A DNA stretch of 64,000 nucleotides, from NCBI GenBank assembly GCA_009733775.1, contig WOGZ01000059.1, positions 1 through 64,000 on the forward strand. The letters are read 5' to 3'. This stretch comes from Alectoria sarmentosa. Taxonomy: Eukaryota > Ascomycota > Lecanoromycetes > Lecanorales > Parmeliaceae. Both the position numbers and the translations under genes were made by a program. Below the pieces are notes generated by a model. It was not told the DNA's origin. It was given only the letters and a program-made list of their open reading frames with translations, and ran no database searches. Positions 11,754 to 20,889 of this stretch are shown here, in pieces (position 1 is the first letter of the stretch; each line of letters starts with the position of its first letter).

Positions 11754-12360
11754 TCATTTCGGCCACTTCTTCCAACCACGGCCATGGCCCATCTGTAGAC
11801 ATCATCAGCACCGTCCCACAGCACCACAGTTTGCAATAAACGCTCACCTGTTTCCACTGTTGCACCAACTTGGGCATCCCCAACATAGCCTGCCTCCTCT
11901 TCTCCAACCTCCCCTTCATCGTCCTCTCCCACAGCTTCCCCTTCACCTTCTGCCCGACCCCGGTCCCCTTCACCCGCAACCCATGCTCCACCCTCCTCTG
12001 GATCCTCTCTTCCGTGCCCTTGGTCGTGTACGGGAGTAGCTCTTCGATTCCGTTGGCCCTCGCCATCTTCACGAGGTCGGCTTGCCGCCGCAGCGAGAAG
12101 ACTGGGTTGTGCCATTTGCCGGTCGCTGGGTGCTTTTGCGATTGGAACGGGTTGGAATATGGGAGTTGGGGGGGGGAGTCTGAAGTGGTATTTTCTTCTT
12201 GATTGGCATTTGGGGAGGAGGAGGAGGAGGAGGTGTTGAGGGAGGTGGCTATTGAGGATGCTGGGGCGAAGGAAGATGTAGGGGGAGGGTAACGGGCGAA
12301 GAATCGGAGGAGTCGTGGCGGGAGGGACTGTGCGAGCTTCACGTATTCTTGAGAAGCCAT
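11754..12360 (-). CDS. MRPL25: Mitochondrial large-subunit ribosomal protein mL59 (MrpL25 family)
   Basis: Exons 12360-11848 and 11792-11754 (55-nt intron, GTGAGC...CAG) give 183 aa. The second exon encodes only 12 residues (MGHGRGWKKWPK) and would be missed by an ORF search. Diagnostic parts: N-terminal LPPRLLRFFARYPP, a Ser-rich linker, NPF...HPATGKWHNPVFSLRRQADLVK, the block EELLPYTTKGTEER, GLRVKGTGVGQKVKGKLWER and MLGMPKLVQQWKQ. These are the features of the fungal mL59 family. It is a component of the mitochondrial 54S ribosomal subunit. ATG at 12360 is the first ATG of the frame. It is divergently transcribed from SHR3, with 485 bp between the starts. Confidence 0.93.
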
Positions 12361-12845
12361 TGCTTTAGAGAACAACGACCGCGCTGAAGTACGAGAACAA
12401 TATCAAAGTCGTTGAATCCGCTTAGCTTTCTGATCTCGATCTCGATACGGGCAGAGATCCCCCACGCTATCATCCCTGCAGTGCCAAGCCCTAATGCACT
12501 CACTCACTCACAACGTCTCGTTTTCTTCTCAATTAAAGGCTGGAGGAGCAATCCAACACAATCACCTCGAAGGGCCTCGAACGAAATCACCCTGATATCT
12601 TATAAATTGTCCCAATCAGTAGACGAGGTTGCGCAAGAAAAAGAGTTTCCCCACGAACATTCAGCAGTTGCCGGATCAGCAGAGCTCCTGCAGCGAACGA
12701 TACCGAACAACTCTTGAGATCCTGCCAGACTGTCCTCGATTCGACCCACCTGCCATTCACCTCGAGATCGATCATCCACCCCGACTACCGCGCAGCGGCG
12801 CAATTTCTCCTCCAGTCCAGCGAGCCTTACCCACCTCTGCCAGCG
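12361..12845. promoter_or_regulatory. Divergent promoter region of mL59 and SHR3
   Basis: The 485 bp separate the two start codons on opposite strands and hold no supportable gene. It must contain both 5' UTRs and promoters. I see no clear TATA box. Plus-strand frames starting at 12412 and 12629 that run through here and into SHR3 are not coding. Confidence 0.7.
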
Positions 12846-13614
12846 ATGGCCTGGGGAAGCCACGGCGCGACCGCATTCGCAACCTTTATGATCCTCTGCC
12901 GTGCGTGTTACCCCCCCCCCCCCCCCCTTCCCTGCCTTCCCCCTGGGTCCCCCCATCCCTCCGTCTCCCAGCGCTGAAACCCAACCGAACTGAGCAGCGA
13001 CCTGTTTCGCCCTCGGCATCCTCTTCTCCCTCTTCCCCTACGACTACCCGATCCTGTGGAACGCGGCCGCGTGCCCGCCCGAGGCCTACGTCATGCTGGA
13101 GCGGCACCTGCGCTTCCTGCACGCGTCGCCGCCCGTCATCCCGCGCATCCTGCACGCCGCCGTCGGCACCGGCCTGCTCGGCTTCTTCATCAAGCTCTAC
13201 CGGCCCTCCGAGTCCAACATGCTCTTCGACGGCGCCAGCCTGGTGCTCTACATGTGCGGCGTCATCATCTACCTCGCCAACATCGTCAAGGGCATGCGGG
13301 TCATCACCAGCGGGGTCTACGATCGCGAACTGGTGCAAGGGGAATTGGCTGTCGGTGTCAAAGGGGTGGAGGCCGGGGCGGAGGAGTTTCTGGGCAGGGA
13401 TGACAGTTTGAAGGTGATGGCGGCCAGCAACACCATCTTGGCGCTCGTGCTGGTGGGAGTGCTGGTGCTGCAGGCCGGGCAGTGGTACGCTGAGAGGAAA
13501 GAGGGACAACAGGTGGAGAGTCTGAAGGCGAGGAAGGAGAAGTTGGCGAACGGTGAGAGCAAAGGTGAGGAGAGGAACAGGTACAAGAGTCCGAATTCGA
13601 AGAAGAAGGTGTGA
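12846..13614 (+). CDS. SHR3: Shr3-type amino acid permease chaperone of the ER membrane
   Basis: Exons 12846-12900 and 12998-13614 (97-nt intron) give 223 aa. The short first exon encodes the start of membrane helix 1 (MAWGSHGATAFATFMILC), and the second continues CFALGILFSLFPYDYPILW. Diagnostic features are four hydrophobic segments, the loop LYRPSESNMLFDGASLVLYM, and a hydrophilic Lys/Glu-rich C-terminal tail ending in KKKV. Known: Shr3 is an ER-resident packaging chaperone that lets amino acid permeases fold and leave in COPII vesicles; the exposed tail is the part that meets the coat. The intron contains a run of 17 C. The exon 2 codons are very GC-rich compared with neighbouring genes. 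Confidence 0.93.
12911..12927 (+). repeat. Homopolymer run of 17 C inside the SHR3 intron
   Basis: The run starts ten bases after the GT donor. It lies between donor and branch region and leaves splice sites intact. Length is prone to sequencing error and to slippage. Confidence 0.9.
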
Positions 13615-13969
13615 GGAACGTCGACATGGAATGGCTTTTGAGAAACAGAGATGATGCCAGGATCTGAAGGTGCCAGGATACTACAATTTCCTTTCTCTGT
13701 GCAGAATCTATAGTATATAACATCTGCTCTGCATGAGAGTTTCCTTTTCCCCCTTGTTTGCGTCAGCTGCATTCCTTTCCCCTCAAATGTACCCCTTTGG
13801 TGCCCCTGCATGGTAGCGTTCCTCAACCGCGTTCCTTTTCGTACCGACATCGCCGACCTCGCGCGTCTTTCTCGGTACAAAGACCTGGAGATCCCGGTCA
13901 AAATACCGGCCGCTGCTCACAAACATCACAATCAGCAAAGAAAAACAATGGATCCGCTGTCCAGATGAC

Positions 13970-15422
13970 TCACTCGTCACGGTCTCCGCCGGCATATATC
14001 GAGTCTGCGGAGCTGACCGCAGAAGAGCTGCTGTCGCCATCCTCCAGCTTTCGAGCATCCGTCAAGGCCTTTTTCGAGCTCGTGATGCTCATGGACGGAA
14101 AGGAGATGATTTCTCGGATGCTTCGGACGGGGGAGAGTTCGCTGATGACGGGGCGGAACAGAGGCAAGCAGGCCCCGACGATGCCGAGCGAAGATTCCAC
14201 CATGGGCCAGTACAGGGTCGGGGTGAAGAGATCTTTTCAAAGACCGGGTCAGCCAAAACGCCACTACGATCGGGCTTGCAAACAGAGTCATACATGTGAA
14301 ATCCTCGTCTCCGGAATTGGACTCTGGAGGTTGACGGTGGTCAGTGGCCTTCCGTGTTTGACAATTCGATGGAGAAGAAACGTACCGACTGCGATCTTAT
14401 AGAAAAACACCAGCTTCGTAACGCTCGCCGCAATGGTCCTTTGGTCTGTCAGTATTGAATTCTCCGCTGAGTGAAGGAAAAGACTCACAGTATTCCTAGC
14501 AAAAACATACCAATTACGCCGGCTTTCTGTTTCGCTGGCAGCTGAAGTACCCAGATCTAGTTGGCGATCAGCCAGAAGCATCAACAACTTATGTAGGAAG
14601 GATTACGCAAGGGATTGGCATTGCGAGAATGATGAGATCTGTGATGGCGTCCGAGAACGCTTGTCCGAGGTACATCATGTTCTCGTCAATGCAAGTATCA
14701 GCACTCCCTCCTAGGCCCGTCCAGTTTTCCGATATAGGATAACATTGGAGTAGATTGGCGAAGAAGAAAGCAACGGTCCAGATGACAATGATCATGATCA
14801 TGGTCCAGACGAAGGCCAAGAACAAAGCACCGCGAAAGATTCTTGCAGATTTGTGTGAGTAAGTCGTTCTTGCCAAAATTCGCAAGATCGTCGATCTACC
14901 TCTTGTAAAGAAGAAGCACTGACAACTTCGTCAGGCCAAAAGTCAATGTCGAGGTCATCAATGAAGCATAATTAATCTAGACACCACCGTCAAAGATGTT
15001 ATAGACGCAAAGACTCAAGAAAAATCTTGCCTGTTGGAAGACCTCTAATTGATGGGTGAGAACGGGCGAGCCATCTGGTGCGATCTTTGTGTGTCGTCCT
15101 AGATCCCCAAGTGCGGTTCCTGTACCTCCTAGTCAGCCCTGAGCCAACAGAACCTCTGAGATCAAGTACCAACCAACGAACATACACAACGCGGTTCCAA
15201 TCGTAGACAGCTGGAGTCGCCTTTGTCAGTCCGTCAATTGCAAGACAGAAGATAGAGTCCTCGTGGGACCCGGCCTACCATTGCGAAAAGAATCATATAG
15301 TCGTCCCAGGCAAGGGACGCCTTCTTGATCTTTCTGGCGTAAAGGCGGAGCAGAACAGCTATGGCCGCTAGCAGAGTCAACACTGTGGCCAGCGCGTACA
15401 TTTTTCCTGGTGTTTCGCCCAT
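13970..15422 (-). CDS. Fungal rhodopsin-type seven-helix membrane protein (Pth11-like receptor class)
   Basis: At least seven exons on the minus strand. Clear ones: 15422-15279 (MGETPGKMYAL..., helix 1, LYARKIKKASLAWDDYMILFAM), 15210-15174 (LSTIGTALCMFV, helix 2) and an exon from 15125 (GTALGDLGRHTKIAPDG...). Later ones encode LTKLSVLLLYKR, IFRGALFLAFVW...LQCYPISENWTG...CIDENMMYLGQAFSDAITDLIILAMPIP, IWVLQLPAKQKAGVIGMFLLGIL and a final exon ending GIVGACLPLFRP...DRDE at 13970. The WDDY motif, the CxxxxxW / C pair and the LPxxxKxGV block identify the fungal rhodopsin-like membrane family, some members of which are surface sensors. Between about 14960 and 15000 an in-frame TAG must be removed by a very short intron or is a real stop. 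Internal splice sites after exon 3 are not all certain. Confidence 0.78.
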
Positions 15423-16934
15423 GACGAAAGGATCGAAGACTGGTGATGAGTGCTCGAATGTAATGCGAGAGCACTGTAGATTGAGGAGAATTGACTTTCG
15501 ATACAGGAGACCAGGAAGATAAAGGGTATTGAATATCCGTAAGGTTCGAGGCCATACGATCGAGCATGCATAACGATGCTTCTGTGGACTCTTGACCTCC
15601 ATGCGTTCACGAAGGCAGTGCAGCCAGGGGAACGCTCTCGGCCTTTCAGAAAGCGTCAGTTCCGAATGCTCCTATACAGTGCCGCATCGATGCACGTTGA
15701 GATGGTGAAGACGTGCCCTCAACGTTTGCATTGTGCCGGCCGCTGCGATCCAGGGCGCTCGAGTCCGAGGGATGATCAAGCCCTTCCTCCAATAGGAGAC
15801 GAGGTCGTCTGCCTCGCATGAAGGACGGGTGGAAAGTGTGGATCTTACGAAGCCTACTCTCTTGTTCACAAATGGCTTCCAATGTCTCAGCTCTGGGGAA
15901 GTGCGTCTGAAAGGCGCAGCAAATGTGAAGATCCGGTCCTCAGTCTGTGTCCAGCACCACTGCCAGAATGCAGGAATACGCACAGCGGATGGTTGAGCAC
16001 CGAGGCTGTGCCCGTCCTTTGAGGGTCAAAGGCACTGCCAGTGAGTACGCAGGTCGATTCTGGGGATCTGAGCATCTGGATTGGGCTGCCGTTCGTCTGG
16101 TCCTGCTGAAAGCGAAGTCCAAAAGACGTGGCGAGAAAAGCATTTGTTTCAGAAGGCGAATCCGGAAAGTTTTGGCTTACCAAAAATCTGCTCCACTCGC
16201 TGCTTTAATGTGGGCTCTCCTGAGCCTTCGAGATGCATACTTATGGCGTCTGTGGGAGCTGGGTAAGCGTTAGGGAGATGACCAAGCTCTCCTGCGTCGG
16301 GACCGAACGAATGATTCTCTGCTCTTTTCAAGCTGGTATTGCCAAGTCAAAGGTACTTTACTCTGATCACGAGGCTGCGCTGCTTTTATTCTTGATGGTG
16401 TGCGCGTAAATGCACTGCGGCGTGTATGATGACTATTTGTATGAGGCTGTGAAATATCCAAATTTGGGGGCCATGATGCATAAAACAAGTACAGTCATCC
16501 GGGAGGATTTATGCAAGGTTTGAAACCCATGATATGCACACGCCGCCGCGGGAGAGAAAGTGATAATATCGATTATGGTTGTGGATGCCGTCAATGAAAA
16601 GAATACAAATCAAATACTCGAGATGCACATGCCGCACGCGCAAATCGCCCTCATCCGATTGCTCATGCACTCACAAGACATACGAATCACTTATTCGTTA
16701 GGCACACGCCGCACCCAAAAATATCCACATCGTCGGCCATCAGTGCCCGTCCCAAGACAAAGACACTCGAACAAGATGATGGACCTATTTCCAAGCATCG
16801 TCGACCCCTGATGCCCTCATAAAACATGTAAATAAAGTGCTTGACCTATATCCAAGGATCCTCAAACAACCACTCGCCTCCCGGCTGCTTCAAAAGTCAA
16901 GATTCATACCGACCCACCTCTATTGACCCTCGCA
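15423..16934. other. Interval with no supportable gene
   Basis: Short frames on both strands show no recognisable domain, no hydrophobic or repeat pattern, and no convincing donor-acceptor pairs. The interval includes the promoter of the receptor gene on the left and of the secreted-protein gene at 16935 on the right. Confidence 0.5.
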
Positions 16935-17619
16935 ATGCGTTTCGCCCTCTACCTCCCAACGGCGCTTCTTCTCTGGCCTCTCTTGGTCTTTGCCCTGCCT
17001 CTGCCGCCATGTCTAGGTAAGTGAACTCTACCATGTGGCCTCTTCGTTTGCTAAAGTAATGCCCATCTACAGACCTTGACCTTCTGTCTGAGGACGGAGT
17101 AAACCCTTGTGGGCCTATTGAGCATTTTCCTGTCGACTGGTCTTTAGATGAAGGCCGTCCACGTCGCAGAGCCCGATTGGCGGGTAAGTAACGTTTACAC
17201 GTGCAGGATCTCTATCACTGACTGTGTGACTCTGAGGATATAGGCAATGCAGACGCAGTTTCCGCACTCAAACAGCGTGAGGATATCGTCGAGCATGCTA
17301 TCATTGAACCCGAAAGACCTATGCGCAGCGACGTCGAATCGACACTTTCGATTGTAGGGAAGGAAGGACCTATAGTGGACTCTCGTGCTACCCGCAAACT
17401 CAAAGAGCGCTGGATGCACGGAGAACTTGAAGCCTTGGATGTCGTTGATGTGGATTCGCCAGGTAAATTTACACCCTCAATTACAAATTGAGACATGGTT
17501 GACACTTGAACTCGGAAGAATTTGGCGATGCCGACGCCCCCCCCTGGCCCAAGAAACGTTGGGATATCCACGGAGGTGATTTAATTCCAATGCCACCAGA
17601 GCTTGTTCCTGATAGCTAG
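16935..17619 (+). CDS. Small secreted protein with dibasic processing sites, four exons
   Basis: Exons 16935-17016, 17073-17183, 17244-17462 and 17519-17619 sum to 513 nt (170 aa). All three introns (56-60 nt) interrupt a codon after its first base, and each follows the pattern G|GTAAGT-like. No exon is long enough to stand out as an ORF. The product has a clean signal peptide (MRFALYLPTALLLWPLLVFA, residues 1-20), then LPLPPC, an acidic/polar body, a basic cluster RPRRRAR (56-62) and a KKR site at 149-151. The last is followed by a Trp-led, Pro-rich C-terminal tail of 19 residues. Only two Cys (26 and 40). No known domain. The tail after KKR could be released as a peptide by a Kex2-type protease. 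I do not recognise the family; a hormone-like or effector role is inference only. Confidence 0.72.
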
Positions 17620-18746
17620 CGATTGCTCGGTTCGCTTCTCGTAGTTGGTGATGTCCCGTATGATGGTCTTCTGTGTCTATCCTAGTGGTGGTGGTTGCTT
17701 TGGCTTCGATGCTGTTCGGTATTACATTCATTTCCAAAATTGGGGGCGGTGCGATGGCAACATTGGCAGATTGGCATCCTTCTTCTGTTCATAACACTTA
17801 ACCTCTTCTTATTGCCTGAAACCGGGGGAGATCCCTTATACCATCTGGCACCAAGAGATTAAGCTTCTGACGTGATGCCTCTAAATGGTCCCAAGCTCTC
17901 AAGGAGAACTACTTGTGGAAAGTGAGACAGCCTATTTGTTCGAGACAATCCCGATGACGGCTTGGGATGCACCCATTCTGCAGTACTATTTCGGCCATTC
18001 GCATGCTCTCGGCCTCCTCAGGGAAGGCATTAGAATCTGATGTCTCCATTGCGGTGCCGTAATGGTGCAGGTAGAGGGACGTCGAAGATTCTCAGACAGG
18101 CTGCAGTAAGACGGTCGAATCAGAGAATTACCAAGTCTCTTGTTGCGATGCCGCTCGGATGCATGAGGGGATGTTGAAGATAATCAGATGGATTACATTT
18201 GCAGTTGGCGAAGCAGAAAATGAGTCAGACTCTTCCTGCCAATTCGGTAAAGATGATCGGCCACGCGTATTTGGCTGTGCCTTCCTTCTTTTTCGAGACA
18301 TAGTCATGCAGGCCCGTTACCTTCTAAGATCTGAATTTGCCTCATGGGATACCTTTTTCAGCAATCACTTTCATCCTTCGACAAATATGGGGTAGGAGGC
18401 ATTTCGAAACGCGCAGAAAAGACCGCCGGCTGTTTGATCCGCCGATTCTGGTGTGGGGGGTTTTTTTCCAGCCTACTATATTGGTCTATCTGTTGACCCG
18501 AGCGATAGGTTCGTTCTACGTATCAAGCAGGCATCACATACGGGCCACGACTGTATATTCTCAAACGCAGAGGCAGTGTGGCTTACCTATCCACGATGTA
18601 TGGGCGTACGGGGTTGCGGCGTTTTGAGACCGTGGAATATCTGCGACGTCGATAGTCCATCCTGCAAGATCCTCGAGGGGAGTATGGCTCGACTTCATAC
18701 GGATGATCCGCCCGCGCCGCAAGTGGTATGCCTGCGCAGACATCTG
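17620..18746. other. Interval between two secreted-protein genes
   Basis: I see no reading frame with gene character. Plus frames at 18159-18395 and 18337-18627 lack any domain or sensible start context. The right-hand end is the promoter of the gene at 18924. Confidence 0.5.
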
Positions 18747-18794
18747 TACCCACGTGTGTACCCACGTGTGACTTCACGTGCGTACCCACATGGC
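18747..18794 (+). promoter_or_regulatory. Four 12-bp tandem units carrying E-boxes (CACGTG x3, CACATG x1)
   Basis: CACGTG occurs at 18751-18756, 18763-18768 and 18775-18780, and CACATG at 18787-18792, all exactly 12 bp apart. The unit is GTACCCACGTGT with variants. It ends 7 bp before a TATA box and about 130 bp before the start codon at 18924. CACGTG is the classic site of bHLH proteins (Cbf1-, Pho4- or SREBP-type in fungi). Which factor acts here is unknown. Confidence 0.75.
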
Positions 18795-18800
18795 ATTGTG

Positions 18801-18807
18801 TATAAAG
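18801..18807 (+). promoter_or_regulatory. TATA box of the secreted repeat-protein gene
   Basis: TATAAAG sits 117 bp upstream of the ATG at 18924, directly after the E-box array. Transcription would then start near 18830-18840, giving a 5' UTR of about 90 nt. Confidence 0.65.
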
Positions 18808-18923
18808 GTGGCCCTCGATAGTCGCTCTTGCTGCAGGCCATTTTCTCCTCTTCCATCATCTCCAGACATTCTAGCAACAGCAACACTGACTCTCCGACAA
18901 TCTCTTCCATACATACCTTCACC

Positions 18924-19316
18924 ATGCATCTCGCCATCTTCGCCCTAGTAGCGGTTGTCTGTGCTCTCTCAGCCTCTGCACTCCCAGCCCCACCTAATAT
19001 GTGGTATGTCACCCCGTCCGGTGAACCCGACTCCGACCCTACACGTCGCCGCGACTCCCCGCTCCACAACCTCCCTAATGATGGCGGCTTCGTCGAGACC
19101 GGAAGGCCAGGGCGCCGCGAAATGGCCGAAGTCGTTTGGAGGGTCTCATCTAACGGGAACGACAACGACCCTGTGCGTCGCCGCGACTCACCACTCCACA
19201 ACCTCCCCGGTGTCCCTGACGAGGGCATTGTCCAAATCGAAAGACCAGATCCCCGCATCAAGGACTCGAACGCTTGGTTTGTCAACTTTTGGCTTTCTCC
19301 GTCTGTTCATTGCTGA
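18924..19316 (+). CDS. Secreted repeat precursor with Kex2-type sites (KEP / possible RiPP precursor)
   Basis: A 130-aa single-exon product. The start at 18924 is chosen over the upstream in-frame ATG at 18828 because it opens a typical signal peptide (MHLAIFALVAVVCALSASA, about 1-19). The mature part has two 44-residue repeats. Each carries RRRDSPLHNLP (41-51 and 85-95), preceded by a Trp-centred segment (MWYVTPSG, VWRVSSNG) rich in Asp, Asn and Pro. A third, partial Trp segment (AWFVNFW) closes the protein, which ends in Cys. Arg-rich sites at 41-43, 64-65 and 85-87 would let a Kex2 protease cut out related peptides. Known: this architecture defines Kex2-processed repeat proteins, which include peptide pheromones, repellents and dikaritin RiPP precursors. 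No modifying enzyme of the UstY type is seen nearby, so the peptide's fate is open. Confidence 0.78.
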   Translation: MHLAIFALVAVVCALSASALPAPPNMWYVTPSGEPDSDPTRRRDSPLHNLPNDGGFVETGRPGRREMAEVVWRVSSNGNDNDPVRRRDSPLHNLPGVPDEGIVQIERPDPRIKDSNAWFVNFWLSPSVHC

Positions 19317-20889
19317 TATAATGGAGATTAGAATCGCTTGTCGATACCGATAGTGGAGCGAGCGCTACGCTTCAAGAGGGCTGGATAGGATGGATCGACC
19401 AGAATTCCTGGTGGCAATTTGGCACTATTACTTGAGTCCCCACTCATCGGGTCACGAAGCGTATTGAGATAGTCTCCTCCGGTCATTGCTAGACATCATT
19501 CGTATGGGTTTTTGTTCTTCATGTGGCCTGCCCATCATGGTGTACGACAGAAGCTGGGGTTTGGCTGTTGGCATTTCCAGGATTTATGCAGGTGCAACAA
19601 TGGCTGTACAAGATATCCGCAATTACGAGTTTTTGGTTTAGCCGAGTTCGTCGGACAGATTGTTAGTCATTTGATTAACTGTGACAAGTCATCGTATAAA
19701 TCTTCCTTACTCTCTTAGTTGGCTGTGTATCAAAGAAGTCAACGTTTGACTGCTTGCATTTCAAGAACTTGCAGTACTGACTGTATCCGAAATTTGCATT
19801 TTCGATTCACTTCCCATCCAGCTTCTCCTGGCCCATTTTTTTTTTACCTGAGAATAAGCCGAGCGCGCTGAACGCCGTGGCCGTGCTCTTTGGAATTCCA
19901 AAGTTACTGTTTCCCTTTCATGCCAAGTAGAGAGCCGAGTCCGGCAGGCAGATAAATCCTGCTCATACGTCCGCACTCGTCGAATTTCAGACCGCGTTGA
20001 ACAAATTCTGCAAGCAAAATCCTTCAACTTACAGAACCATTCCCTCCGTCCCGTACCCTCGCAGTTTCACGGAATCGATACGTCAGACTGTTAACATACC
20101 CCACTCCACCACGCCAAAAAATTGGTTCATCCCCATCAACCTCGTTTTCACCCTTCCCACACCAGCCGTTGTATCATTCGCAAATGCCGCTAAATATTGC
20201 CTACGACCACCGCTGTGCGCCCTCCCTCAACCCCACCACCGACGAAGCCGCAGCGGCAGCAGCAGTTGCAACGATTGCGTCGTGCCTTCCCAACACCGGT
20301 CCCACCTTCCGCAGCGCTCTATCTCGCCTGCACCGTCACTTTTTTCTGGTGTCAACGAGTAAGCGGGTTGGTTCTTTGGTTGGTCGGCTGCTCTTGGAGG
20401 ACGGTAGATGTTGGTCACGACGTTTCTTGAGTGGCGGACAGTAGCCTGGGAGCCGGGGAAGAAGGAGGAGGATGATGAGACGATGGAACGCGTTGTGTGC
20501 ATGGTGAGCGGAGGTTTCTGGTATTTCGTAGATGTCTCGGTACCGGGTAATTGGGAGTAGGGACGGCGGTGCTTGAGCGTAGGAGGGCCCACTTCTCTCA
20601 ATGGCACAATCGACGCACAGACTTTCGTAAGCAAACATTTTTCTTGCCTGATCCTATATAAACATTAAAGATGCAGTATTGCGTTGTTTGTACTATCAGC
20701 TCAGAATATTGCGTGCGGGACGGTCATTTCTAGCGTCCAGCGTCCGCACTGATCCCGATGAAACCTCGATTTTAAACTCTTTCGCCTTCAGCGCCATCAA
20801 ATGAAGTGAAGGGTATCATATAACAAAAGCAGAGCGGACCTACGCCTGTTCATCTCTCGTCCTCTTCCTATTCTGTGCACTGCCTTCCC
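19317..20889. other. Interval with no supportable gene
   Basis: Contains the 3' flank of the secreted repeat gene and then sequence without coding character. Plus frames around 20.0-20.4 kb and minus frames at 20.2-20.6 kb overlap one another and show neither domains nor spliced continuity. Confidence 0.5.

Noticed and set aside
11354..11839. Plus-strand open frame of 161 codons
   Set aside because: It overlaps the second exon of mL59 on the other strand and shows no domain, signal peptide or repeat.
12629..13411. Plus-strand open frame of 260 codons across the SHR3 start
   Set aside because: It runs through the SHR3 promoter and intron in another frame, is dominated by Ser, Pro and Arg as expected of GC-rich shadow frames, and conflicts with the clear Shr3 protein.
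12886..13509. Minus-strand open frame of 207 codons opposite SHR3
   Set aside because: It is the mirror of a GC-rich coding exon, with His/Gln/Gly/Asp-rich composition and no domain.
19997..20634. Overlapping frames on both strands near 20.0-20.6 kb
   Set aside because: Low-complexity Ser/Pro/Arg composition, no start context, and no continuation through splice sites.
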